DNA of 64,000 nucleotides, taken from NCBI GenBank assembly GCA_964023205.1, contig OZ026839.1, positions 16,088,386-16,152,385 of the forward strand, read 5' to 3'. The notes under the pieces were generated by a model that was not told where the DNA came from, searched no databases, and was given only the letters and a program-made list of their open reading frames with translations. This stretch comes from Lutraria lutraria. Lineage: Eukaryota > Mollusca > Bivalvia > Venerida > Mactridae. Positions 11,724-25,100 of this stretch are shown in pieces (within the stretch, counting starts at the first letter, position 1; each line of letters begins with the position of its first letter). The translations under genes were made by a program, and so were the position numbers.

Positions 11724-12720
11724 GAAATGGGTCCGTAGGACACGGATGCCCCCGCCATTTCACACTGGACACAAAAATGAGTGTTATGTAGCAAATATGT
11801 GAATACAACATAAAGCAGGTTGCTTGGAAATACTGCCCATAGTGGGAAGTAAAGATCACATAAGGGTGGTAAACACACAACTACATGTACTTTCACTATT
11901 TCAATATAAAGAATGAACGTAAACATTTAAGTGTCCACTGTGACCTTGACTTTTGCGTCAGCGACATCGTTTTTGCGCAGGACACGTCGTCTTAATATGT
12001 TGAACATTTGTGCCAATTTATTTTAAAATCCAATCATGCATAACAAAGTTATGAGCTGGACACGAACATATACATATAATGCTTTAAGTGTCTACTGTGA
12101 CCTTGACCTTTAGGCAAGCGATGCAGTTGATGCGCATGACATGTTGTCTTGATATGGTGGACATTTGTGCCAGTTTATTTCAAAATCCAATTATGCATGA
12201 CAGAGTTATAAGCGGGACACGAACATATACATATAATGCTTTAAGTGTCTACTGTGACCTTGACCTTTGAGCAAGCAACACAGCTATTGCGCAGGACATG
12301 TCGTCTTGATATGATGAACATTTGTGCTATTTTATTTTAAAATCCAATCATGCATGACAGAGTTATAAGCCGGACAAGAACATATACATATAATGCTTTA
12401 AGTGTGAACTGTGACCTTGACTTTTGAGCAAGCGACCTAGATGTTGTGCATGACACATCATCTTGTTACAATGAACATTTGTGCCATTTTATTTCAAAAT
12501 CCAATCATGCATGACAAAGTTATAAGCCGGACACTAACATATACATATAATGCTTTAAGTGTCCACTGTGACCTTGACCTTTGAGCAAGTGACACAGTTT
12601 TTGCGCATGACACATCGTGTTGTTATGCTGAACATTTGTGCCAAATTATTTCAAAATCCAATCATGCATGATAAAGTTATGAGCCGGACACAAAAATTCT
12701 GTCACACACACAAATTTTGA
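11724..12720. repeat. Bivalve repeat with about five units of ~160 bp
   Basis: The block begins 'ctagaaatgggtccgtagga'. The words 'actgtgaccttgac', 'gaacatttgtgcca', 'aaaatccaatcatgcatgac' and 'tataagccggacac' then recur with spacing near 160 bases, at about 11938, 12094, 12251, 12410 and 12567. It is non-coding. It is a member of the diverged tandem-core repeats seen elsewhere in the window. Confidence 0.8.
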
Positions 12721-12998
12721 TTTCAAAGAAGCTGGGGTTCCTATGCTAAAGCGGCGTCAGGTTTTGAGGTAACAAAATTTAAACCCATTTTATTATGTTG
12801 TAGGTGCACAAATGATATCAAGGTACACCAATTTACAGTTCGTAAATAAATCTCAAAACTTCCGTGCAATGATAAAAGTGAAAATCTTAATTGACAGAGC
12901 TTATAGCTAAAATTAACTATGGAAACTATTTACATGCCTGCATTTCCAAGTTACAGGTGATAATATGATGTTTATGAAAATATAAGAAAGGGACTAAC

Positions 12999-13170
12999 CT
13001 TTGATTTAATGATATCCTATCAGGATCATTACTAATAACAAAGATGACTAGAAATTTCCCTGTATCCGCCATTTCATTGATGTTTCCACCACTAATCAGA
13101 GGGAAAGCTGGGTAACGTTCACCATTCAACCATTGGCGCAATGAGCTTATCGTGCCAACACTTTTTGGGG
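12999..13170 (-). CDS. TMX3: TMX3 exon 9: third Trx-like segment start
   Basis: After acceptor tttttgtag the exon reads [20 protein letters not shown], then [20 protein letters not shown]. This matches the part of TMX3 where a short Arg/Tyr-rich linker leads into the next beta strand (GDTGKLVALAVI in the human protein as I recall it). The donor gttagt is weak but usable and leaves AG of a split codon. The next exon was not found in the remaining 13 kb on this strand. Confidence 0.85.
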
Positions 13171-16100
13171 CTACAAAAACAAGAACCAATCTGATAAATT
13201 CTGATGATCTTACATGATTTATGATGCACAATACCAATTCCAACACAAGTGTAATACAAAAGGTAGTATATATGTGAATGAAACTATCTCTCATTTCATG
13301 ATAAAACACAGTACTTACATGTACTCAATCCCTCTTAACAAACATGCTGCATGCATACCTTGATGAAGGTTAGTAAAGGTTTTCATACGCAGACTAATTC
13401 AAGTCAAATACATAAATTCTGGATCATTTTTATTTAAATTTTAGTTAATAAGCCAGATGATGGCGTTAGCCAGAATTCTGTAACCTTCAAATTTTCTGCA
13501 GGTGTTCAATATATTAACTGAAGTTCTATGTCTTAATCATTTGAATCATTAAGTCATAAATTTTCTATTAGTGGCATTTACTGAATAAAATTAAAAGACA
13601 GTAATTTCAAAATCAACAACAAACAGACATTGTAACAGGGAATCTCTACAACTAATAATAATTCACCACCTGCTACCTACAACTATTCTCCATACATATA
13701 TCACATACAATTCATTTCACATTTCAACACCAGCCACCTAACTTCATTACCAAATGCTATTGAATCAATTTAACACCACTGTACTCTCAGACAACTAGCT
13801 TCCCAGTAATAAGATGTTGACCACACTACAAAGGTTCCACTGTAAATAATAGGTCTCAAAATACTGGAGTCTTTTAAACACTTAACTATAAACACAATAA
13901 ACCTTAAACATCTAACTATAAATACTATAAACTATAAACCTTAAACATCTTACTATAAACACTATAAACCTTAAACTATAAACCTTAAAGATCTAACTAT
14001 AAACCTTAAAGATCTAACTATAAACCTTAAACTATAAACCTTAAAGATCTAACTATAAACCTTAAACATTATAAACCTTAAACTATAAACCTTAAAGATC
14101 TAACTATAAACCTTAAACACTTAACTATTAACACTATAAACACTACAAACCTTTAACTATAAACACTAAACACCTAACTATAAACATAATAAACCTGTAA
14201 CTATAAACATTAAAGACCTAACTATAAACCTTTAACAATAAACAATATAAACCTTTAACTATAAACCTTAAACACTATAAACCAAATCAGAAGACAAAAA
14301 ACTGTGTGCAGCTTTAAAATATAGGTTTAATTCATTTGAGATATTTCTACCCATTCAGGCTAGGATCATTGTGAGAATGATAAGTTGAAAGATGTCAACA
14401 CAAAACTGCATCAATTTTTATCATGCAACTGCCATGGTAACTGCCTGATAACACATGACCTGAGAACATTATGTGTTCTCAGGTCAATAGGATGCTATAG
14501 TAGCATGAGAACACTTTTTGGCTCCGCCCACTCGACTATTTAAATTAATGCGCGTATGTTTCTGTGTATTCAATTGTTTTTTTTAATGTTTTTCACCAAA
14601 TTTGTAATTGTTAACAAATGATTTCTTTAATGTGAAATTAAATTTTGTGATCCATGGAAGTTTTTTTTTATTATTTCGCCCAATTGTAGTGAACTATTTA
14701 TCTGCGGATGTTGACTGTTTAAAGTGTGATTTGCCGGGTGACACTTATCATCACACTAGCGAATTAAACGCTAAATTTTAGGTGAAATGACACTAAATTA
14801 TGCTCCGAAAACTGAGTTACATGATAAATAGAAACTCGGGTCACTGTCCGATGAGAACAATGTTATCAGACTCGGCAATATCGTCCAGGGTGACTCGCTA
14901 AAGCTCGCCACCCTGGACGATATCACCTCGCCTGAAAACATTGTTCTCACCGGACAGTGACCCGAGTTTCTCTATATCCACAGCATCAAACTGACAGAAT
15001 TCCCCAGATAGAGAAGTAAAATCATCACAGATGAATAGTTCAGACAATATTTACAGTGTCATAAGTTAACATTTCTAATAAGTAATTTTATGAATATTCC
15101 ATGACATGTTCCATGAACAATGTAATTATGTCTACAAGATTATGTCTATTATTGTTGTCTATCATGTCAATCTGAGAAGGGAAGTAATTAACAATCCTCA
15201 GAGAAAATATGCTTATAGTTTATACTAGATAATAAAATCTAGAAGCAGTTATTGTTAATTTGTTACAATAGGAGGATACATTTTTTTATTTTTTTTAAAG
15301 AAATATTACAGCAGTTTAGTACAGTATAACAATAAGGATGTTAAGAGACTCTTAGATTGTAGAAAGAAGTTGGGGTTACCAGGTTCAAACAAGAAACAGC
15401 TAGTTACATTCACTCAGAAGTTTTACTTAGGTTTAATCTGGTAAACTGTCTCAGAAACAATAAGATGCGCTTTAAATATGATCTATAATCTTAGAGGTTT
15501 AATACAGTGGACTCTCGATGACTGAAACTTGGTAAATACTAACACCACGGAAAACTAAAATTAATTCTCCTCCTTTGGTAAAACTACTTTTTGTTATACT
15601 ACCGGTAGTATGTTATATATAGTTCATATAAGCCCAGGATAGAATCACATTAGACAGGCCAGAACAGTACGCCAACGCTACCAGTATACTGACACCCTCG
15701 CATTCGTTTTAGAAGATGTAAAACATTCCGTATCATACTGATAGTGCATAACTATTCCTAACAAACTTGACATTTCCTGTTTATATCTAATCAGAGATGA
15801 ATATAAAAACTGACAAGTAAAAAAATCAGAAACCAGTTCCAGGAGGTAAGTAGGTAAATATTATAATACAACCTTTACATATTTATGATAATGATACTTG
15901 AGAATCTCACTTGAATAGTGAACAAAAAATCTTAAATACACAATCGATTCTTGTAACAAATATTGAACTTAGCATCCTTCGCTTCTTTATCACTTGGGCA
16001 CTTAAGCCATGTGACTACAGATATGTAAATGTTTTTGATTACCATTTTGTTTATTTATGTATCTTAACTCCCTTAACCTTCAAACTTTGTGATGGAATTA

Positions 16101-19100
16101 AGCGAATCTAGATAAATACCCCTTTTCTATATAAACAGGTGTGTGCATACTGGTTTAATTGTACAATGATTTTGAGTCGTAACTGTAACCTACTGCCATG
16201 CCAACTACACATATAATGTAGTGTGTTGTTTACAATCATAAGTTCCTGTAATTTTCAAGGCAAGGATTCATCTTCAAAACTACAAAGACTTTTAATGTAT
16301 TGGCTAACGCAGAAATGATATATTCAAATGATATTTCCATGGGAACTGCTCAAAAGCGCCACCTAGCGGGGTGATATGTTTTTCGTTGATTTTCGCGTTA
16401 TTTCCTGTACTGCTCAGATAATATTGTGTATTAAGTTATGCAATTTACATAACAACAATGCTGGATCATTTACAAGTAAGTCAGTAATGTTAAATTTTGC
16501 TGTCATTAAATATTAAAAGACAAGAGAGTGAACTCTGTAGAGGTGGCAATTTACAATGCCAAAAATAAGACATTTTTCTCTCAGTAGCGTCAGTAGTGAA
16601 AAAACGGCCCGAAGAATTTTTTTCAATACAGGAAATAACGCGAAAATCAACAAAAAATATATCACTCCGTTAGATGGCACTTTTTGACCGGTTTCCACGG
16701 AAATATCATTTATATATATTATTTCTGCGTTAGCCAATACCTTAAAGGTTGTTCATGAAAAATTTTTTTATTGTACGTCTAAAAAAATGACCAGTTTTCT
16801 GGAGGTTCCCGCGATCCACCTTAAGTTACATATTGGGAAGTATCTGTGTACTGTTCCGCCACAGCTTTGATACTAAAAATGTGATAGTACACTATATGAC
16901 TAAGTTCAAGGGCACATAACTCTGGAATGAGTGGACCAATGGGCATGGACATTGTGTCTTGCACATCTAAACCTCATGGTGATGACATATTTTGAATTTC
17001 ATTGAAATCGCTTAGGAATGTGGAAGAAGTTCGCTCCACAAATAGTATTTCTCTTGTCTATGATATCTAATGAGTGAAAGAAGTTAAATTTTTTAAACTG
17101 TGAATAGTACATGTTGTACTATGATAATTACAAACAACATGATAAACAATAAAATTATACAAGGAACAACTCTATTTCATCAAATAAAACATGTTTTGAC
17201 TTCTTCTGACTGGAGCTACAGAAAACAAGACATGATTTTTGTCAGTCCTGGCAAGTTTTAGCCAACTGTAAGTCTTAAAATCAAACAGAAAAGGCACTTT
17301 TACAAAGTAAACAATTTCTTACAAAGAATGGTACAATTATTATCAGTTTTCTCTGAAGGACTATAACTAACTTAGTATCAAAATTAAATTTGCCATACGA
17401 GAACACTCATGTTTATTTTAACACACTAACACTTTTATCACCTTACCTTCATATTCATAGACTGCACCATCTTTAAACACAAGAATAGTTGGTAGAACAG
17501 CAATGTTTGATGCAATTTTCTAAAAATAGAACATAAATCAGTAGATAGAACAATGAGAAAATAAACCATTTTTGAACATGAGAAAATATAAAGAAATGAC
17601 ACAAACAATGAATTGAAAAAAAAAAACAGCTTTAGATACAGAAAAACAAACCTTGAACTCTCAATTAATCAAAAAGAAGTTACATTCTAATCAATATCCA
17701 TATCTACCTGCATACTGAGTTATTTGAAAACTGAATTTTTCATACCCCCCACCCACCAAATAATTAGAACTAGACACAAGCGCCACAAGGCGGAGCAAAA
17801 TACGCCCTAAGGTATAATGGATACTGTAAAAACATTTTCGTGCATATAACCTATACCCCTAAGTGTGACCTTGACACGGTGACTAATACACCCGCATGCT
17901 GCAAAGATGTAGGACTGATGAATACACACACAAGCTGATCTGTAACAATATGGTTTCAAAACCTGACATGAATTGTTATTTATGATGTGACAGGAAAACG
18001 TACAGCCATGTGATCAGTGGTAAGTTATATCAAATCCTCCAATGAATGATAAAGGTACAGAACGGACAGGATTCGGGACAGACTACATTGCTGCCACTTT
18101 CTAGCGGGGGTTTAAACAATGAGTAGAAAGCTGTGCACTAGTACCTCTAGTTAAGGCATTTAAGCACTATGTATGAAGTACACATTATTACTCACCTCAG
18201 GAAGAACATTCTTGGTTCCTGAATAGAAATAAGCCAATGATATCTGTTCAGATGCAATACTAGAATATTTGGTCTGAAATTTACACAAGCAACAAGGCTG
18301 ATATAAGACAACACTTATTTTAAGAGAGACATTACCGGTAATTTTGTTTTACTGTTTTTTTTTTCCCTTAAATAACACCTATATCAATTGTTAGTCACTA
18401 TATGTTGACTTTTATGTCAGTTTGTATGGGCATTAAGAGACATTGAAACAATAAAATATTTGTGATTATCATTACTTTCATGACAGAAAAAAAGTTAGCA
18501 AAGAAATAAAGCAGAAAACATAGCGGTATATTTTATGTAATAATTCAACTAGAACACACATAGACACAGAATGATGCCTCCATGATGCTTTGTAGATACC
18601 AGCATGCATAACACTTGTTTTCTTATATAAATGCTTCTTAACAAATTCAAGTGCCAATAAGTGCATTCTTTTTGACCTTGGACAAAATCAAAACCCTTGG
18701 AGCACAGCTACATATGGTAGTTAATATTCCAGTAAAATTTCTTGACTCACATTTTGAAAACTTTAATGTTAGTTTTGTAACATGTAACTGATCCATTCTT
18801 ATATGCACAATCCACACATCAGCTTGTATTTCAATTAAATTTCACATTCGGATGAGCAAGACTTCACATTACAGTGCTCTAACATGACAAGTATCAAATT
18901 CTTGTAAATCTTTTACTTTTAGCAAGAAAACAAGATCTCCAATAAATATTGGTTAATTAAGTCAAGCTCAACAACGCTTTACTTTCACAAGGGAGACAAA
19001 TATTCATGGCTATTACCAAGTTCAAGTTCCAACTTTATTTATTGTCGGAATAGTATATAAACATGTTAATCATAAGCCATGAATAGCTTTACCGACACAA

Positions 19101-22100
19101 ATGAGAAAAGCAAGGTTCTTTAGTTAGTAAGTAGTGGAAAAAGTGTTGACTGGTATGCAGTATTATTGTAACACTTTTCATGGTAGATTTTCTTGTTCAA
19201 AACACAGTCAAAATTTATTTTTACATCTGTCAAGTTATCTGCCAAAAATGTAATGTTAAATAAAAATGTGTTTTTCTGTTTGTCTTTTGTCAAGAAAATA
19301 AATCTTTGATACACAAAGATGTAAAATTACACTGAAATTAGCAAAGTTAGAAAGTGTAATGACGACCGAACTTTTGTATCTAGTCTATGATGCCTTTCAA
19401 AAAACTATTTACACCCCTGCTTTTTCACATTTAAGTGTTTTATTGACAAATGATTTATAGTTTACAATGATACTAGTTAAAAGATAAGTGAACTCAATTA
19501 ATACTAACTATATTGATCAGTATGAGTTAAAACAGACTACAGTCATTTCCAATGTTCCCATCTTACTATAATGTAAAAACATATCTGGGGCTTCAAATTC
19601 ATTATGAAATATCGCATTTTTAAAATTTGTGCATTTCGAATATTTGCGATTCAATGTAGTAGAATTTGAATCATTCAATAGTTTTACTATTGTAGTAATA
19701 TGAGAAATGTTTAACAGAAAAAGTCCACTTACAAATAATTCATTATAAGGATCATCATCACCAACATACATATAAAATACATCATCACTGTGTTCACCTT
19801 TTACTTCATTAAACTTTCCAATACTTGAAATACGTCGAACTGATGGTCTGAATATAAAATAGGGCATAAAGACTCATAACATCAAGTACATGAAGTCAAC
19901 TTTTGACAAACATCAGAATCCAGATTCACAAACAATCAGCTAAAGAATGTTAAAGAAATTGGTATTATGTGATTATAATCATCTAAAATCATCAATGAGA
20001 AATATTTAATTGTATGTCATTACACTTGATTCAAAGTTTTTATCAGATAATAAGTCATACTTGACACTTGTACATTCAGGCCTAAATTTGTTACGGTCGC
20101 AAACACAACAAAGGCATAAGTATGTACTGGGTCTAATATGTGTAGCACTCAGAAAGTTTAAGAATCTTCACAAATATAGGCAAAGAATGACATGATGTAG
20201 TTCTCATAAATCATCATATTAAATGTTTCTAAGAAATCGATTTCAAACATATTTATCCAAGGATTCAATAATAATACCACAAGTGACAGAATGCATGAGT
20301 ATCTTTTAAAAATAGACATTTCCATGACAACAAAATAATGTAAGAAATTACCCCTTTGCTTTTTTTACAAACTCTAGAATATCATCAGCTGTTCTTTCTC
20401 CTCGAAAATTATGAACATTGTCTCCATTAAAACTGGAAATAACATAATATTTTCTTAATTATTTATATTGCAATAAATGTGACTAACTTTAAATTATCTA
20501 AATGCATAATTCATGACTTGTAAAACAAATTTGTTACTCCACAGTTTTAAATACCTGTACAAGGTTGCTGTTTATGCTGAACAACTTGACTGATGATCTG
20601 GTTAATTGTCTCTTAACTAAGATTAATATTTGAATATAGTCATTTGGTCTTGAAATGCAACAACAGTCAGATCAAGTGACAGGCATCAATGTGTTGCTTC
20701 AGAACAACATTCTTACTCTATATAACCATGAGGAGTCAATCAAGAAGTTCAGTTTTCTGGTAACAACACAGAACAAGAGGGCCATCATGGCGCTATAATA
20801 CATCACCAGAAAATAGACTGTGGCTACTTTCATCTAAATATTTAATTTGAAGAGTATAACACTGCCATACCATAGAAATAATTTTATAATAAAAATATAG
20901 ATAATTCATTTAACCCTTGCTTTTATTGGATTTTTTTTTTCATTTTTCCATACGCAAGTCTAATTGTAAAATCAAGTGACCCCTGGGGGCACAGCCAATT
21001 TTGATGTAGTGGTTAACTAGACAATGCTTGAACTAGGCATTGTAATTTCTGACAAGGTTTCTAATTTTTTAAAATATGACCCTTGTTGAAAAATAGAAAA
21101 ATATTAATTTCTTTAGATACAGTAAAACTCCGATTATCCGAACTCGGATTATCCGAAAACCTGGTCTTATCCGATATGAAATTTCGGTCCTGAATTTCCC
21201 TCTATATATATATTTCAATGTAAATAAACCTCGATTATCGGAATCGTCTAATCCGAATACCATGGCTTATCTGAAGTGATAAACAGGTCCCTACAATCAT
21301 CCTAACGCATATTTTTACACCTGTTATCCGAAGTCAACAATTAAGTCTGATCGATCAGACAAGTTCATTGTAGGATTTCTTTTACGTGTCAAAAGGTGTG
21401 AACAACAAATTATCAAACCACTGTGAACAAAGGATTGTTCGTTTGGATAATTGTTTGCGGTAATGGGAACAAAATTAGCCTATTACGATACAAACTCGGT
21501 TAGATCATTCACCTTTTATTTTTCGCTTGATTTATAAATTGCATCATAATTTCACTTTAATACGCAATTAACATTAAAAATGTTCATTATATTTTTTTAA
21601 GTTTGTTAAATTGACAAACAATACATATGGCCAATATAAATTACCGGCACTCGATTTCAAAATAATTCCACTTTCGGAAAATGATTACAAACACAATAAC
21701 CTAAGATAACTTAGGATGAGAACGATTTGTGTGATGCTTGTGTTTGTGACTGTAGCATTAAAATGAAACTTCGCGTTGGGTTTTTATTTTACTTCTGTTT
21801 GTAATTTAAACAGTGTGCTTATTCTATATCCTGTGTATATTGCATTTCATGATTTTATTTTATCGAAGGATTAATCATTTTCTATCATGGATCCTATACA
21901 AAATGATAATTAAGCCACAGGCTTCACTCCTGGTGGTGCCCTTCCATTAATTCCTTCAAGTTTCAGCTTAGCAACTATACTCCCCCTGGAACCCAAACAT
22001 TTTGGTTTCCCGGAGTCTGCCTGCCAAGTCACTGAAGAAACTTTGGTGGATCGAAAGTTGCTTCCAAACTCTGTCTGCTCCATTTTGAGATAATAATTTT

Positions 22101-25100
22101 GGGCATTAGGCTGGGAAGACCTTAAGTCGAGTGCTGATAACTCCATATAAATTTCTTCTCAGCAGTTAGGTATTTATTGAGAACAATAGAAATATAGAGA
22201 AAATGTCACTCACAATTTTATAGTAGGAAATCCTCTAACATCAAATTGTGAAGACACAGTGGAAAATCTTGTAGCATCAATTTTAGCAACTTTCACATCA
22301 GTATGCTTCAATTGGTTGAAAACTTTTTGATAAATAGGTTCTAACTTTTTACAATGTCCACACCAAGGAGCATAAAACTGAAAAAAAAGCAAGATTTTAG
22401 AATTGATGCTAGAAAAGTGTCCATAAGATACAGAATCTGATGCTCCCACTCTATCATTGTGGTCATTGTACACTATATTACAAATACTTAAGCCTACACA
22501 GAAAATGCATTACAAATTTATATATATTATTATAATACATATATACAGTTGAATCTCGTTATCTCAAATTCCTAGGGACCGTGGAAATTAGTTTGAGATA
22601 ACCAGAATTTGAGATAAACAGATATGGTCAAAATTTGACATTTTTGTGTGTGTGTGTATGTATGTCTTTAGTATACTATGTGTTTACTATTTGTTTGAAT
22701 ATGCTAATGAATAAATAAAACAGAAAACAATATATATATATGTCAATCTTTTATTTAATCTTTTATATTTTTAGTAAATATACATTTTAAAACAGCACTT
22801 TACACAAATCACTATATATTTAAAACATTAAATCATTACACTGAAACAGCATACAGTATGTAAATCAAAGCACTAGAACAGCACATTACAGTCATATGAT
22901 CACAACAGTACATAAATCAAAGCACTAGAACAGCACATTATAGTCATAAGATCACATCAGTACAAGAACAGATAACACTCATTCACGATCACAGTCCTTA
23001 CTTTTGAAGAATGATGTTATGTTTGTTTGCTTTCGAAATATTTTACTTAAATGAATTTTTGTCAACATTCTGTTCAAATTACACACAGAAATATCACTTC
23101 CTTCCACATCATCTATTGTCTCAAAAAACCTGGTCAGATAGTCAGACGCCTTCATGGCTCCTTCGATTGTATAAGTTGGGATTTGTTGTTCTTCTTCTTC
23201 ATCTTCTTCATCTTCACTGACATTTGATTCTACATTTTTGGATTTGACATCATTTACGATTGATTCATCACTTACAGTGTCACAGATGGGTAAATTATTG
23301 TCAATTTTGACATATTCCTCCATGTTCACCCCATTGAAAATGGTGGCGAGTTCTAAGAGGGGTATGTCGTCATACGGGTCTTCTTCAGGGAGTGAAGATG
23401 TCATTTTAAAACCAGCATGTCGAAAACAGTTTACAACTGTTGCCTTAGAAACAGAATCCCAAGCTTGACGTATCATACGTAAGGCATCAAGTAAATTGAT
23501 ACCTTGGAATTGTTCGTGGTTGTCTATAGCCCTGATCTGTTTCTGGCGAACCAATTTACGATAATGTGTTTTGAGATTGTGAATAACTCCCTGATCCATG
23601 GGTTGGGTAACACTAGTGGTATTTGGGGGGAGAAACACAAGTTTCACATTTTTTAGCATTGGTACCATTGGATGAGCAGGACAGTTGTCCACAATGAGGG
23701 CAACTTTCTCGTCTTTCTTTATTTGTTCTCGGTCAAAGTTCATGACCCATTCTATGAACACTCTATTTCTATGATTGCTTCATATTTAACTTCATAAGAC
23801 TTAGTGTCTAATGTTCTCTTCGTTCCACGTTTACCAGTCACTGAAACTGATCCAGCTATCCCCCCAAATAATTTGGGTCCTTCACTGAATTGCTCAGTTT
23901 CATGAAAGTTTATTGTTGATCCAGTTATCCCCCCAGTACTAAGACCAGGTCCTTCACTGGATTGCTCAACACTTTCAAGTGCCTGGTTCGGCGAATCTGT
24001 CATAATTCTTTTTATACAAACAGTCGTAGTATGCTGATATAAGACGTACTATTAAAGATTGTGATTAATAATAGCATAAAGCAGATAATGTGTCCACATA
24101 GATAACTGCAGACGTTTTATACATGATAGAGATTAAATCAGGCATACTTGTTATCCCAAACTATCAACAATTACTTTAATTAAGCGTCAAACATCTGCTA
24201 TTTTATCATAATACTTTTTAACCTAACGCTGACTGTTTTTCACGAGTATGTAATTCTCACGGAGCCGTTAGTTAAATGTCAAAATAGGTGCGAAAAGCTT
24301 TCATTGTTCGGTAATCAGCTACAACTTTGAGATAAACAACTCAACTTACATGCTAATTAGTGTCACGGGGTCAAAAATTTAGTTTGACATAAGCGAAAAT
24401 TGGAGATAAGTGAATTGGAGGTAAGCGGATTTATTTCATATAGATAAAGAGCAAAAAAATCGGGACCCAAAGAATCACTTTGACATAACCGAAATTTTGA
24501 TATAAGCGAGTTTGACATAACGAGATTCAACTGTAATCCTTAACAAATATCAAAAGTCTATAAATCCAGAATATCTAACTTCAGATAAAATTACAATCCT
24601 ACTGGTGCACTACTGTATATGCTGATGAATATTCCTGTAATAATTCAGGGATCTGTCTCAAACAGTTCTAGAGATATGCATAGCACATTTTCCTACATAT
24701 AAAAGCTTAAAGTCCCATATTAAAGCTTATAAATGTGTTGGTCCTAATAGTTTCTGTTTGTTCTATAACAGAGGAATCCAGTGTGCTTTCCTTCCGTGCA
24801 TACTTTATAGCAAGTAAAAATGTTTCCGAAACCACTGCATACTTTATAGCGAGAAAAAATGTTTCCGAAACCACTATCGTACTTTTTTCAATATCATTGA
24901 AATTAAATACTATTTATAGAACACCTATGTTTTTTACCGCTGTCATGCTATGCACACGTAGTAAAGTGATGTCACGCGCTCTACACATTTCAAGTTTACA
25001 AACGCAAAAATCACAGTGAAATGAGTGTTTTCAGATGAAAAAGGGCTTGTTTCGTCAGTAATAATTATCTTGGGATAATATCAGCAATTAAATGTTTTTG

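Noticed and set aside
13860..14285. Interstitial telomeric repeat
   Set aside because: The words vary around aaaccttaaactat without a regular TTAGGG or TTAGG-type unit.
21910..22146. 78-residue frame ending [14 protein letters not shown] as a protein
   Set aside because: It is translated sequence of an 18S rRNA-like fragment.
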